DNA of 64,000 nucleotides from an uncultured Hyphomicrobiales bacterium. Its GTDB lineage: Bacteria; Pseudomonadota; Alphaproteobacteria; Rhizobiales; Ancalomicrobiaceae. Positions 1-8,261 of this stretch are shown here, one piece after another (position 1 is the stretch's first letter; each line of letters starts with the position of its first letter). The stretch is from the NCBI GenBank assembly GCA_903930435.1, contig CAIYYN010000013.1:1-64000 (forward strand), in the 5' to 3' direction. The notes under the pieces were generated by a model, which had not been told where the DNA came from, did not search any database, and worked only from the letters and a program-made list of their open reading frames with translations. The position numbers were made by a program, and so were the translations under genes.

Positions 1-105
1 AGGGCAGACGTGTTCGACTACATCGAACGCTTCTACAACGTGGTGCGCAGGCACTCGACATTGGGCTATATCAGCCCCGTCGAGTTCGAGCAGAAAGCTC
101 GATAA
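1..105 (+). mobile_element. 3' end of IS3-family transposase (OrfB), cut by window edge
   Basis: The first 34 codons run open from the window edge to a TAA at 103-105. They encode a tail with the YNxxRRHSxLGYxSPxxFE signature that ends IS3-family DDE transposases (integrase core, OrfB). Only the C-terminal part is visible, so the family subgroup and whether the element is intact cannot be judged. It marks a mobile element at the left border of the stress-gene region. Confidence 0.88.
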
Positions 106-115
106 GCTTAAGTGG

Positions 116-141
116 GTGTCTACGAAACCGGCAGCAGGCCA
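116..141 (+). repeat. Probable right terminal inverted repeat of the IS3-family element
   Basis: Eleven bases after the transposase stop lies GTGTCTACGAAACCGG and a further ten bases. It resembles the ends of IS3-family elements, whose right ends often read like GTGTCCACxAAACCGG. The left end lies outside the window, so the repeat cannot be confirmed by pairing. Confidence 0.5.
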
Positions 142-159
142 CACCGGCCAAGCTCTACC

Positions 160-1149
160 TCAGCTAGAGCCAGCAATTTGCGTAGTGGATAGAGGAATGT
201 CGAGTTCGTACACCAGCCCTATCGGCTCATATCTCAATCGAACACTGCCACGAAGTTGAGCGGCAAGGCCGTTGATGAGGCGTGTCCCGAAACTGGGCCG
301 AGCTGGCTCGCTGACCGCCGGGCCACCGCTTTCGGTCCATGTCAGCTTCAACCGTAGCGCATCGTCATCGACAGTCGATGTGATGTCGATGCGCCCCGTT
401 GCGTTGGACAATGCGCCGTACTTGACCGCATTCGTGCATAGTTCGTTGAGAGACATGCTGATCGGAAGGACCGCCTCAGAGGGGATCTGGATGTGAGTGC
501 CTTGAACGGCAAACCTTCGGACGTCATGGCTATCGAACGGTGCGATTGCGTCACGAACGATGTCGCTCAGTTTCGCGCCGAGCCATTTTGATTCCAGCAG
601 CAGATCATGCGCCTTGCCCAAGGCAACCAATCGGCTTTCAACAGCCGACCGGCCCTCTTCGAGGCTCCGCGCTGTTCGCAAGCTCTGCGAGGTAATCGAA
701 ATCACCGTCGCCAACATGTTCTTCACTCGATGATGCAATTCCCCGAACAGCAGTTCCTGAAACCGCTTGGCAAGCTCTACATCCCGTATCGCGGCGACCA
801 CGACGAGTCCGTCGCGGGTCCGATGCGGGCTCAAGCTAATCTCGACCTGGAGTTCGCTGCCGTCCTTACGAAGGCCCCGTAGCTCCAACCCAGTGCCCAT
901 CATGCGAGGGGTCGGGTCACTCATAAAGCGATCCAGATGACCAGTATGCAGGCCTCTGCACCGTTCCGGAATAAGGACGCTGAGCGGCTTTCCAATCAGG
1001 TCGTCGGGCGCGTGACCGAACATGGCCTCGATGCGGTTACTGGCAAAATTGATGCGTCCAGTCTGATCAACGATAACAATGGCATCCGGACTTTCCTCCA
1101 AGAAGCCGTGGAATTGCGCCTCTGCGCTCGGCCCAGCATTCGCGTCCAC
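160..1149 (-). CDS. PAS-domain HWE-family sensor histidine kinase
   Basis: A 329-residue soluble protein. A PAS sensor domain (about residues 14-125, with the 'ESPDAIVIVD' and 'GRINFAS' pattern) is followed by an HWE/HisKA_2 transmitter. The phospho-accepting histidine is H140 in 'ELHHRVKN'. The N box is near N235-N240 ('LNELCTNA'), and the W271-T272-E273 motif that names the HWE family and the 'FGTRLI' G box (287-292) are present. No membrane segment is seen, so it should sense a cytoplasmic signal. The start is a GTG with no strong ribosome binding site, so the N-terminus is uncertain. HWE kinases often feed general-stress phosphorelays, but no response regulator lies next to it. It is the only signalling kinase in the window. 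Confidence 0.9.
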   Translation of the reverse strand: MDANAGPSAEAQFHGFLEESPDAIVIVDQTGRINFASNRIEAMFGHAPDDLIGKPLSVLIPERCRGLHTGHLDRFMSDPTPRMMGTGLELRGLRKDGSELQVEISLSPHRTRDGLVVVAAIRDVELAKRFQELLFGELHHRVKNMLATVISITSQSLRTARSLEEGRSAVESRLVALGKAHDLLLESKWLGAKLSDIVRDAIAPFDSHDVRRFAVQGTHIQIPSEAVLPISMSLNELCTNAVKYGALSNATGRIDITSTVDDDALRLKLTWTESGGPAVSEPARPSFGTRLINGLAAQLRGSVRLRYEPIGLVYELDIPLSTTQIAGSS

Positions 1150-1385
1150 CAGCCAATCGCCCAGATCGCTAACACGCCCAGGATTGTCGGTGGTTTTGGA
1201 CCGCTCCGTCGTCGAAATGTCGTGTTCCTCTCGACCAAGGCACGTCTCTCAGAGGACCCTTGAAATCGCACCGCCTCGGGTACCCGCTAGAGCCCCGGCA
1301 CCCACTTCGAGCCAGATTTCCTGATGACCGGCACCTCATTTACAGGACCTGAAGGCTTCGGACTTAAGGTCGTAACGTCAGTCAC

Positions 1386-1868
1386 TCACCGAAGCTTAAA
1401 TGACTCAACGCCGGCAGCAAGCGAAAGACCGATCTGCCCTTCGATGGAGATCGGCTGCAATGCAAACGAGCGGTGAGAGCCGCCGAGGAGAACATTGGCG
1501 CCCGCGCCAACGCCCAATGTAGCTGAGGCTTCGACACCACCATAGTCGCCGGCCAGAGCGCGGCGCCGCTGCCCGTCTGTGGGCGCGAAAACGTCCCAAA
1601 CGAGGATGCCCCGGTTCGTCGCGCCGAGATCGAGTCCGAACTTCTGGATCGAGCCGAAATAGTGCTCATGCCAGCCATGGAGTGACGTGAACATGCAACT
1701 GAGCTCTCGATGCGACGTGATGATGAGTCCCAGTGCAGCCGAGACGTTACAGCGCAAGGCACCGACCTTGACCTGTTCCGCTGACGAAGCCGCAAGTGTC
1801 GTACCCAAAAAGACGGCGCCAAGCGCGAGCCCGGCAATCGTGTTGCGCCCTAGTACCTTGAACATCAT
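1386..1868 (-). CDS. DUF992 family secreted protein
   Basis: A 160-residue protein with an N-terminal signal peptide ('AGLALGAVFLGTTLAASSAE') followed by a DUF992 domain ('KVGALRCNVS...LGLIITS', 'YFGSIQKFGLDLGAT', 'LVWDVFAPT', 'ALAGDYGG', 'VGAGANVLLGGS', 'SLAAGVESFKLR'). Two cysteines in the N-terminal half could form a disulfide. The start at the double Met (1868) is chosen because GGAAAG sits 6-11 bases upstream and the signal peptide follows. Upstream in-frame codons lack secretory character. DUF992 proteins are periplasmic, common in Hyphomicrobiales and of unknown function. Confidence 0.85.
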   Translation of the reverse strand: MMFKVLGRNTIAGLALGAVFLGTTLAASSAEQVKVGALRCNVSAALGLIITSHRELSCMFTSLHGWHEHYFGSIQKFGLDLGATNRGILVWDVFAPTDGQRRRALAGDYGGVEASATLGVGAGANVLLGGSHRSFALQPISIEGQIGLSLAAGVESFKLR

Positions 1869-2215
1869 AGATCTTTCCAATCCAACTAAGCCTGAGCTCG
1901 AACGCGTTAATTCTGCCGAGGAGGGCACAAAACGATTGAGATACTTTTGCCGCCCTATCGAAACGTCGAAACCGTTGATCAAACAATCCATACATTGGCG
2001 AGCGAAGTCGTTAACCCCGGGGAATATACACAGTCAGCCTCATTGCAGCCCCAACAACGCAGCCTGCCCATTGTCTTTGCGTAGAATCCGACGCTGCCTC
2101 GACGATACCGGAGAGGTCATCTTCAGACGTAGCTGTCTTCGCGAGCGTTGTCGGCTCGGTGCGTAGGCCAGTCCGATATTTCCAGCGCTCGGATCTCTAT
2201 AAGGAGTGACAAACC
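1869..2215. other. Intergenic region between divergent DUF992 and slipin genes
   Basis: About 350 bases with no convincing gene. It must hold both divergent promoters. The only structured element recognised is the GTAG-TTCCGA box at 2081-2098 facing the slipin gene. An 8-base CCCCGGGG palindrome lies near 2014-2021, with no evidence of a role. Confidence 0.6.
2081..2098 (+). promoter_or_regulatory. GTAG-TTCCGA box upstream of slipin gene
   Basis: GTAGAATCCGACGCTGCC, 118 bases before the slipin ATG and pointing at it. It belongs to the AATCCGA subtype, also seen before the RND pair (43498) and nodT (61176). Confidence 0.6.
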
Positions 2216-3049
2216 ATGTTGATCGACATGTCCTACTACGCGGCGGCGCCAATTATTCTTGTCGTTCTGATCGTCCTCTTCGCGTCGGTACGGATCCTGC
2301 GGCAGTACGAGCGGGCCGTCGTCTTCACACTCGGCAAGTTCGAGCGGATCAAAGGGCCCGGACTGGTCCTGCTCTTTCCCTTCATCCAGGAAATGGTGCG
2401 CGTGGATCTGCGTATCCAGGTGATCGAGATCCCGAGCCAGGACGTGATATCGCGCGATAACGTATCGATGAAGGTCGACGCCGTATTGTACTTCAACGTG
2501 GTCGATCCCGAGCGTGCAATCATCGCGGTCCAGAACTATCAGCCTGCGACAAACATGCTGGCGCAGACGACCTTGCGGGCGGTGCTCGGCCAGCACGACC
2601 TTGATGAAATGCTCTCTGATCGAAAGAAGCTTAGCACGGATGTGCAGGGCATTCTCGACACGCAGACCGAGGCCTGGGGCATCAAGGTTAGCAATGTCGA
2701 AATCCGGACGGTCGAACTCGGCGACAACATGGTCCGCGCCATAGCCAAACAGGCCGAGGCCGAACGTGATCGCCGGGCCAAGGTGATCCACGCCGAGGCG
2801 GAATTCCAGGCGTCCCAGACGCTGGTGAACGCGGCGACAATTCTGGGAAGCGTGCCCGCGGCCATGCAATTGCGTTATCTGCAGACGCTGTCCGAGATCG
2901 GCGCGGAGCAGAATTCGACAATCGTCTTCCCGATGCCGATCGATATCATCAAGCCGTTTCTGGATTTGATCCAAAGCCAGGAGGCGCAAATCCATCGCGG
3001 CGGCAATGGCGCGGCCAAACTGCCGCTGGAAGCGCCGCACCTTGTTTGA
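2216..3049 (+). CDS. Slipin / stomatin-like SPFH (band 7) membrane protein
   Basis: A 277-residue protein with one N-terminal membrane segment (about residues 8-26), then an SPFH/band 7 domain ('QYERAVVFTLGKFERIKGPGLVLLFPFIQ', 'VSMKVDAVLYFNVVDPERAI', 'LRAVLGQHDLDEMLSDR', 'WGIKVSNVEIRTVEL') and an Ala/Glu-rich coiled coil (about 180-215). Slipins oligomerise on the inner membrane and organise microdomains; many partner with NfeD proteases, but no nfeD gene is adjacent here. AAGGAGTG lies just before the ATG. It is followed by a small lipoyl-like gene with its own upstream box. Confidence 0.93.
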   Translation: MLIDMSYYAAAPIILVVLIVLFASVRILRQYERAVVFTLGKFERIKGPGLVLLFPFIQEMVRVDLRIQVIEIPSQDVISRDNVSMKVDAVLYFNVVDPERAIIAVQNYQPATNMLAQTTLRAVLGQHDLDEMLSDRKKLSTDVQGILDTQTEAWGIKVSNVEIRTVELGDNMVRAIAKQAEAERDRRAKVIHAEAEFQASQTLVNAATILGSVPAAMQLRYLQTLSEIGAEQNSTIVFPMPIDIIKPFLDLIQSQEAQIHRGGNGAAKLPLEAPHLV

Positions 3050-3059
3050 GGGCTCGTGC

Positions 3060-3077
3060 GTAGTTTCTGACTGTGCC
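3060..3077 (+). promoter_or_regulatory. GTAG-TTCCGA box (variant) upstream of lipoyl-like gene
   Basis: GTAGTTTCTGACTGTGCC starts 72 bases before the ATG at 3132. It has one change (CTGA for CCGA) in the core. It sits directly after the slipin stop, suggesting the small gene can be transcribed independently. Confidence 0.45.
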
Positions 3078-3131
3078 ATCCATCTCGGCAGCGGGCGTGA
3101 AGTGTGCAGTTCACTGACCACGGAGGGTCTG

Positions 3132-3371
3132 ATGGATATCAAGGTCGATGAGATGCTTTGGGGCTCCAGCATGTTGCCCGAGGGAACAGTCGAGCGATGG
3201 TTTGTCTCCGATGGCGCACTCGTCGCCCTTGGCGACCGACTGGCTGAGGTGCGGATCGAGGGCGCGTTGCACGAGATTACCGCACCCACACCCGGTCGGC
3301 TGTCGATCGTTGTGGCTTCAAATATGATGGTGGACCCCGGTTCTCTCTTGGCAAGACTTACCCGAGATTGA
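3132..3371 (+). CDS. Small lipoyl/biotinyl-fold domain protein lacking the attachment lysine
   Basis: A 79-residue single-domain protein matching the lipoyl/biotinyl fold. 'GTVERWFVSDGALVALGDRLAEVRIEGALHEITAPTPGRL' follows the 'G.v..w.v..Gd.V..gd.l.evet.K....i.aP..G.l' pattern. The residue normally modified (Lys in DKA or MKM) is replaced ('RIEGALHEI'), so it probably cannot carry lipoate or biotin. The ATG at 3132 is preceded by GGAGGG. It lies 82 bases after the slipin gene. Function unknown; possibly a structural or partner-binding domain. Confidence 0.75.
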   Translation: MDIKVDEMLWGSSMLPEGTVERWFVSDGALVALGDRLAEVRIEGALHEITAPTPGRLSIVVASNMMVDPGSLLARLTRD

Positions 3372-3919
3372 AACGCCGAAGACGTCCTCGCATGTGCTCG
3401 TCTTGGACAAGGTCGTACTGTCCTCGCCGGTATCTGGATATCGACGACGATCTACTGTCACAACGGAGTTCGAAGCCGGGCATCAGACTACCCGTACTTT
3501 GGCTCGCGGTGTCACTGACCCGGCGGAAACTACTTATTCAGTCTTATGAAAATCGCGAAAGTCCAACGGATGTCCCGGCCGTGCCAATGAGACACGTCTG
3601 CCAGCCGGACGCGATCAAAAACACCCGAAACGCAGCTCATTCTGGGGGCTTGGACGTAGGCCGTCGAACGTAGGCGGCCTCCGACCGCGATCTGGCCGTC
3701 TACTCGGCGAGATTTAAGATGAAATCGTGACTGAAATGCTTAGCGACATTTTAGCGACGGCGTCTCTTGGCTGCTGATCCAAGAAGATCCTTGGCCCCTG
3801 GGTATTTCCCGAGGCTCGCGCGCCACATCGGCGCCCAATAGGCTTTCATGGACCGATCAATAGATGTGTAGCCGGCGCGGAGCGGCGCTGCTTGCATCCA
3901 ACCTAGAGGGATCAAGCCT
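3372..3919. other. Intergenic region upstream of gadB
   Basis: About 550 bases without a convincing gene. A 101-codon frame near its start shows no family signature and unlikely composition, and was not called. The region carries the gadB-proximal box at 3801-3819. Its length and position suggest the main control region of the gad-glsA-asp operon. Confidence 0.6.
3801..3819 (+). promoter_or_regulatory. GTATTTCCCGA variant box upstream of gadB
   Basis: GGTATTTCCCGAGGCTCGC, about 100 bases before the gadB ATG. It matches the window-wide motif except for TTTCCCG in place of GTTTCCG. The same variant spelling recurs upstream of iorA (61391). Confidence 0.5.
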
Positions 3920-5410
3920 ATGCCACTTCACGAACGCGAAAGCGTCAGAGGTCTGCTTGAGGCGGATATCTACGGCACCCACGCAGCCGATATCTCCGTC
4001 CCGAAATTCAAGCTCGGCCAAGGCGAATTACGAGCGGACGTGGCTCATGCGCTTGTACGGGACGAATTGTTCCTGGATGGCAATGCGCGGCAAAATCTTT
4101 CGACGTTCTGCCAGACGTGGCTCGATACCGAAATTCATGACCTCATGGATCTATCGATCGACAAGAACATGATCGACAAGGACGAATATCCCGCGACCGC
4201 CGAGATCGAAGGCCGTTGCGTGAACATTTTGGCGGATCTCTGGCACTCGCCGGATGCGGCGAACACGATCGGTTGCTCGACGACGGGGTCAAGCGAGGCC
4301 TGCATGCTCGGCGGTCTCGCCCTGAAATGGAAGTGGCGCCTCCGGATGGAGGCCGCCGGGAAGCCGACTGGCAAACCGAACATCGTTACCGGCCCGGTCC
4401 AGGTCTGCTGGCACAAGTTTGCCCGTTACTTCGACGTCGAGCTGCGCGAGATCCCACTGGAAAAGGGCCGGCTCGGCATGACAGCTGAGGAGGTGCTGAA
4501 GCGCGTTGATGAGAACACGATCGGTGTTGTTCCGACGTTCGGCGTCACGTTCACCTGCCAGTATGAGCCGGTGGCCGCAATCGCTGCCGCACTCGACAAG
4601 CTGCAGGCCGAAACCGGGCTCGATATTCCAATCCACGTCGATGCCGCCTCGGGCGGATTTATCGCCCCGTTTATCGAGCCCGATCTCGTCTGGGATTTTC
4701 GCATTCCGCGCGTGAAGTCGATCAACGCATCCGGCCACAAATATGGACTTGCGCCTCTTGGCGTGGGTTGGGTTGTGTGGCGCGACAAGGCGGAGTTGCC
4801 CGAAGAGTTGATTTTCAACGTCAATTACCTCGGCGGCAACATGCCGACCTTTGCGCTGAACTTCTCGCGGCCGGCCGGGCAGATCATCGCGCAATATTAC
4901 CTGTTCCTGCGTCTCGGCCACGACGGCTACCGGCGCATCCAGCAGAACGGCTACGATACCGCGCAGCAGATCGGCCGCGATGTCTGTAAGCTTGGGCCGT
5001 TCGAATTATTCTTTGACGGCAATAGCAAAACGGGTCTGCCGGCGATCTCCTTCGTGATCAAAGACGGTGCGGAGCCGGGATATTCGCTGTTCGATTTGTC
5101 GGACAGGCTTCGGGTCCGCGGCTGGCAGGTTGCAGCCTACACGATGCCGCCGAATATCCAGGACGTCGTGGTGATGCGCGTTCTCGTCCGGCATGGATTC
5201 AGCCGCGACATGGGCGACATGCTGATCACCGATATGAAGCGTGGCATCGATTACCTTGTGGCGCATAAGCCGTCGGTCCCGCAGAGCCCGGCCGAAGGGA
5301 CGACATTCACCCATGACGGCGCGGCCGCCAAGTCTTTGCCCGCCGTGCCCGTTGTGAAAGCGGTGCGTGCTGCAGACGGCTCGCACGTGAAGACGAAGCA
5401 AGTCGCTTGA
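3920..5410 (+). CDS. gadB: Glutamate decarboxylase (PLP-dependent)
   Basis: A 496-residue cytoplasmic enzyme that converts glutamate to GABA and CO2 and consumes a proton. The PLP lysine is K274 in 'SGHKYG', the cofactor-binding aspartate is D241 in 'HVDAASGG', and the substrate/phosphate loop 'STTGSSEA' is at about 120-127. Length and alignment follow E. coli GadB closely. 'TTFTHD' places H465 where E. coli has the pH-gating His465, but here 31 extra residues follow, rich in Ala, Val and Lys. GAGGG lies 9 bases before the ATG. First gene of the gadB-gadC-glsA-aspD-aspT cluster, all on one strand with gaps of 60-125 bases. Confidence 0.97.
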   Translation: MPLHERESVRGLLEADIYGTHAADISVPKFKLGQGELRADVAHALVRDELFLDGNARQNLSTFCQTWLDTEIHDLMDLSIDKNMIDKDEYPATAEIEGRCVNILADLWHSPDAANTIGCSTTGSSEACMLGGLALKWKWRLRMEAAGKPTGKPNIVTGPVQVCWHKFARYFDVELREIPLEKGRLGMTAEEVLKRVDENTIGVVPTFGVTFTCQYEPVAAIAAALDKLQAETGLDIPIHVDAASGGFIAPFIEPDLVWDFRIPRVKSINASGHKYGLAPLGVGWVVWRDKAELPEELIFNVNYLGGNMPTFALNFSRPAGQIIAQYYLFLRLGHDGYRRIQQNGYDTAQQIGRDVCKLGPFELFFDGNSKTGLPAISFVIKDGAEPGYSLFDLSDRLRVRGWQVAAYTMPPNIQDVVVMRVLVRHGFSRDMGDMLITDMKRGIDYLVAHKPSVPQSPAEGTTFTHDGAAAKSLPAVPVVKAVRAADGSHVKTKQVA

Positions 5411-5532
5411 TGGTCGATGCTCGTGCCAGTCGCCCAGACTCAGCGTGAGCGATGACTGGAGCGATCTCAAATCGGCTCCAGTTTTCGCCCGTCTCAAGAC
5501 TACACAAATCTGAAAATCGATAGGAGGCCCAG

Positions 5533-7026
5533 ATGGCTCTGGCAAAAAAAGCCGTGGTATCCACGTTCAGCATGGCAATGATGACGGGCGCCGCCGTCGT
5601 CAGTCTGCGCGGCCTGCCGATGATGGCGAAGGAGCAGCTGACGCTCTTCGTCTATGTCGCCTTCGCCACGTTCATCTTCCTGATCCCGGCGGCGCTCGTC
5701 TCCGCCGAATTGGGTGGTGCATTCGGTGAAAAAGGCGGTGGCGTCTACACCTGGGTTAAGGAAGCCTTCGGCGCGCGCTGGGGCTTTGTCGCCATCTGGT
5801 TGCAATGGATCCAGAACGTGGTCTGGTACCCGACCGTCCTCGCATTCTCAGCGGCAGCAATCGCTTATGTGGTCGGAAAGCCCGAGCTTGCCAACAACGG
5901 GCCCTATGTCGGCGTCTTCTGCATCGCCTGCTATTGGGCGGCAACGTGGATTTCGCTACGCGGTGTCGATGCGATCGCGAAAGTCACAAGTTGGGCCTTC
6001 CTTGTCGGTACGGTATTGCCTGGCGTCATCATCATGGGTCTCGCGGCGATCTGGATCTACCAGGGCAACCCGATTGCCATGCTGCATCCGGTCGCGACAG
6101 ATTCCGTGTCGGTCATGTCGATGACCGGCGGCCATGCGCATCCGCGTTATTTCCCCAATATTACTGGCATGGGTGACATCGCCTTTCTCGCCGGCATCAT
6201 CCTGCTCTTTGCCGGCGTCGAAGTGCACGCCGTGCATGCCAATGAGATGACGGAACCAAAGCGGCAGTTTCCGCTTGCCATCCTGATTGCGTCCGTCGTC
6301 ATCATTCTCCTGTTCACGCTCGGATCATTCGCCGTCGCTACCGTGCTGCCGAACCAGGACATCAATCTTCAGGAAGGCTTGATGAAGGCCTTTCAGCAGA
6401 TCTTCGACAAGTTCGGCATGGGTTGGGCGACGCCGATCGTCTGCCTGCTGCTCGCGTTTGGCGGTGTCGGCGGTGTCATGTCCTGGATCAGCGGGCCGAG
6501 CCGTGGTCTCCTCTGGACTGCGCAGGAGGGTGAAATTCCGCCCTTCCTGGCAAAGACCAACAAGCAGGGTGTCCAGATCAGCATCCTGATCGTCCAGGGT
6601 GTGATCGTGACCGCCCTCTCGGTTACCTACTTCGTCATGAAAGATGTCAGCGTCGCGTTCTTCCTGCTCAGCGCCATGACGATCTCGCTGTACCTGATCA
6701 TGTATATGCTCATGTACGCCGCAGCCATTCGGTTGCGCTATTCGCAGCCCGACCTGAGGCGCAGCTACCGCGTCCCCGGGGGAACCGCAGGCATGTGGCT
6801 CATTGCCGGCGTAGGATTTGCTGGCGTGGTTTTTTCCTTCGTCGTCAGCTTCTTCCCACCATCGCAGCTGCCGGTTGGAAGTCCAACCCTCTATGTCGGT
6901 CTTGTCGTCGCTGGAACGGTGATTTTCACGGGCCTGCCCCTGCTGATCACCTTCTTTAAGCAGGCATCATGGCGTGCGGTGCAGCAGCCCCCCATGGTCA
7001 CTCCTGTTCTTGCAAAGGCGTCGTAA
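5533..7026 (+). CDS. gadC: Glutamate:GABA antiporter, APC superfamily (GadC type)
   Basis: A 497-residue inner-membrane transporter with about twelve hydrophobic helices and the APC-superfamily N-terminal pattern 'FSMAMMTGAAVVSLRGLPMMAKEQLTLFVY'. It resembles GadC/YjeM glutamate:GABA antiporters and follows gadB by 122 bases, so glutamate uptake coupled to GABA export is the likely role. AGGAGG sits 6-10 bases before the ATG. The tail after the last helix is only about 23 residues, shorter than the roughly 40-residue C-plug that closes E. coli GadC at neutral pH. Gating may therefore differ. Confidence 0.92.
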   Translation: MALAKKAVVSTFSMAMMTGAAVVSLRGLPMMAKEQLTLFVYVAFATFIFLIPAALVSAELGGAFGEKGGGVYTWVKEAFGARWGFVAIWLQWIQNVVWYPTVLAFSAAAIAYVVGKPELANNGPYVGVFCIACYWAATWISLRGVDAIAKVTSWAFLVGTVLPGVIIMGLAAIWIYQGNPIAMLHPVATDSVSVMSMTGGHAHPRYFPNITGMGDIAFLAGIILLFAGVEVHAVHANEMTEPKRQFPLAILIASVVIILLFTLGSFAVATVLPNQDINLQEGLMKAFQQIFDKFGMGWATPIVCLLLAFGGVGGVMSWISGPSRGLLWTAQEGEIPPFLAKTNKQGVQISILIVQGVIVTALSVTYFVMKDVSVAFFLLSAMTISLYLIMYMLMYAAAIRLRYSQPDLRRSYRVPGGTAGMWLIAGVGFAGVVFSFVVSFFPPSQLPVGSPTLYVGLVVAGTVIFTGLPLLITFFKQASWRAVQQPPMVTPVLAKAS

Positions 7027-7031
7027 AGCCG

Positions 7032-7086
7032 ACGGCCGGACTGTCCTGAGCGCGAAGCGCAAGGCAAGCGTTAGGACGGCCGGTCG
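7032..7086 (+). repeat. Imperfect inverted repeat between gadC and glsA
   Basis: GACGGCCGG...GTCCTGA on the left and TTAGGACGGCCGGTC on the right can pair imperfectly around a GCGCGAAGCGC core. There is no T-run, so it is unlikely to be a strong intrinsic terminator. It may modulate the gadC/glsA transcript or mRNA stability. Confidence 0.4.
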
Positions 7087-7109
7087 CTAGGACCGCAAGG
7101 AGGAACACC

Positions 7110-8189
7110 ATGGAAAAGTATCCGACCCGTAGCAAACCAGACAGCGCGACGTTTGCCATCCCGCGACGCCGCCTACTTGGCTTTGGGACTGTCGGTCTTT
7201 TGGCAGCCGCTATGCCATCACTCGTCGGGATCGGCACCGCGATAGCTAAACCCACGCCCGCAGACGAGCGTCGATTGAAGCAACTCGTCGACGAGGCCCA
7301 TTCTCGTTTCGCCACGGTCGGTGACGGAAAGAATGCCGATTACATCCCCTATCTGGCCTCGGTGCCGTCGCACCTCTTCGGCATCGCCATATCGACCCCG
7401 GACGGTAAGGTCATCGAAGCAGGCGACACGACCTATGCCTTTGCCATCGAGTCGGTCGCTAAAGTCTTTACGCTGGCGCTCGTCATGCGTGAATCCGGGC
7501 CGGATATCGTCAAGCAAAAGCTTGGAACGAATGCGACCGGGCTGCCCTTCAACTCGGTCATTGCGCTGGAACTGCATCAGGACGATCCGCTCAGCCCGCT
7601 CGTGAACGCCGGAGCGATGGCGACCGTAAGTTTGGTGAATGCGGCCAATGCTGAAGATCATTGGAGGAAGATCAGCGACAACATGAACGGATTTGCCGAC
7701 GCCGACCTGCCGCTCAACCAAGCTGTCTACAAATCCGAATCCGATACGAACCAGCACAATCGCGCCATCGCATACCTGCTTCAGACTGGAAACCACATGT
7801 ACAGCGATGCGATGGAGGCGTGCGACATCTATACCCGCGAGTGCTCCATCGGCATCACGACACGCGATCTTGCTGTCATGGCCGGGACTCTCGCCAACGG
7901 CGGGGTCAATCCGATCTCGGGAAAACGCCTCCTGGATAAGGCTTACGTTCCCAAAATTCTCGCCGAGATGGCGGTCGAAGGGCTCTACGACACGAGCGGC
8001 ACTTGGCAATATGACGTGGGGTTGCCCGCGAAAAGTGGCGTCGGCGGCGGTATCATGGCGGTCTCGCCGGGCAATTGGTCGATTGCAGCCTTTTCGCCGC
8101 CGCTCGACGCGGCTGGCAACAGCGTTCGTGCGCAGCTCGCCATTGCGTGGATCGCCGATCAACTGAAGGCCAACATCTACGCCGAGTAA
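7110..8189 (+). CDS. glsA: Glutaminase (serine-dependent, GlsA family) with Tat-like signal peptide
   Basis: A 359-residue glutaminase that hydrolyses glutamine to glutamate and ammonia. The catalytic S115-x-x-K118 is in 'AIESVAKVF'. N166 in 'LVNAGAM', 'CSIGITTRDLAVMAGTLANGGVNP' and 'GLPAKSGVGGGI' are further family signatures. Unusually, the first 46 residues look like a twin-arginine signal: 'IPRRRLLGFG' (17-26), a hydrophobic stretch and a likely cut after 'AIA'. The enzyme may therefore be periplasmic, whereas the E. coli acid-resistance glutaminase is cytosolic. It would supply glutamate to GadC/GadB and release ammonia. AAGGAGGA precedes the ATG. Sits between gadC and aspD. Confidence 0.93.
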   Translation: MEKYPTRSKPDSATFAIPRRRLLGFGTVGLLAAAMPSLVGIGTAIAKPTPADERRLKQLVDEAHSRFATVGDGKNADYIPYLASVPSHLFGIAISTPDGKVIEAGDTTYAFAIESVAKVFTLALVMRESGPDIVKQKLGTNATGLPFNSVIALELHQDDPLSPLVNAGAMATVSLVNAANAEDHWRKISDNMNGFADADLPLNQAVYKSESDTNQHNRAIAYLLQTGNHMYSDAMEACDIYTRECSIGITTRDLAVMAGTLANGGVNPISGKRLLDKAYVPKILAEMAVEGLYDTSGTWQYDVGLPAKSGVGGGIMAVSPGNWSIAAFSPPLDAAGNSVRAQLAIAWIADQLKANIYAE

Positions 8190-8261
8190 TCGCACACCTC
8201 AGCAAGAAACGTTCAGCGCCTAACACATTGATCGATCAGCCGATTGCAAGAGGAAACAGAT

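Noticed and set aside
1687-2166. 159-codon frame opposite the DUF992 gene
   Set aside because: Antisense shadow of a conserved gene, running into the slipin control region.
3368-3673. 101-codon frame after the lipoyl-like gene
   Set aside because: Arg/Ser-rich composition, no family signature, overlaps the preceding stop, and no ribosome binding site.
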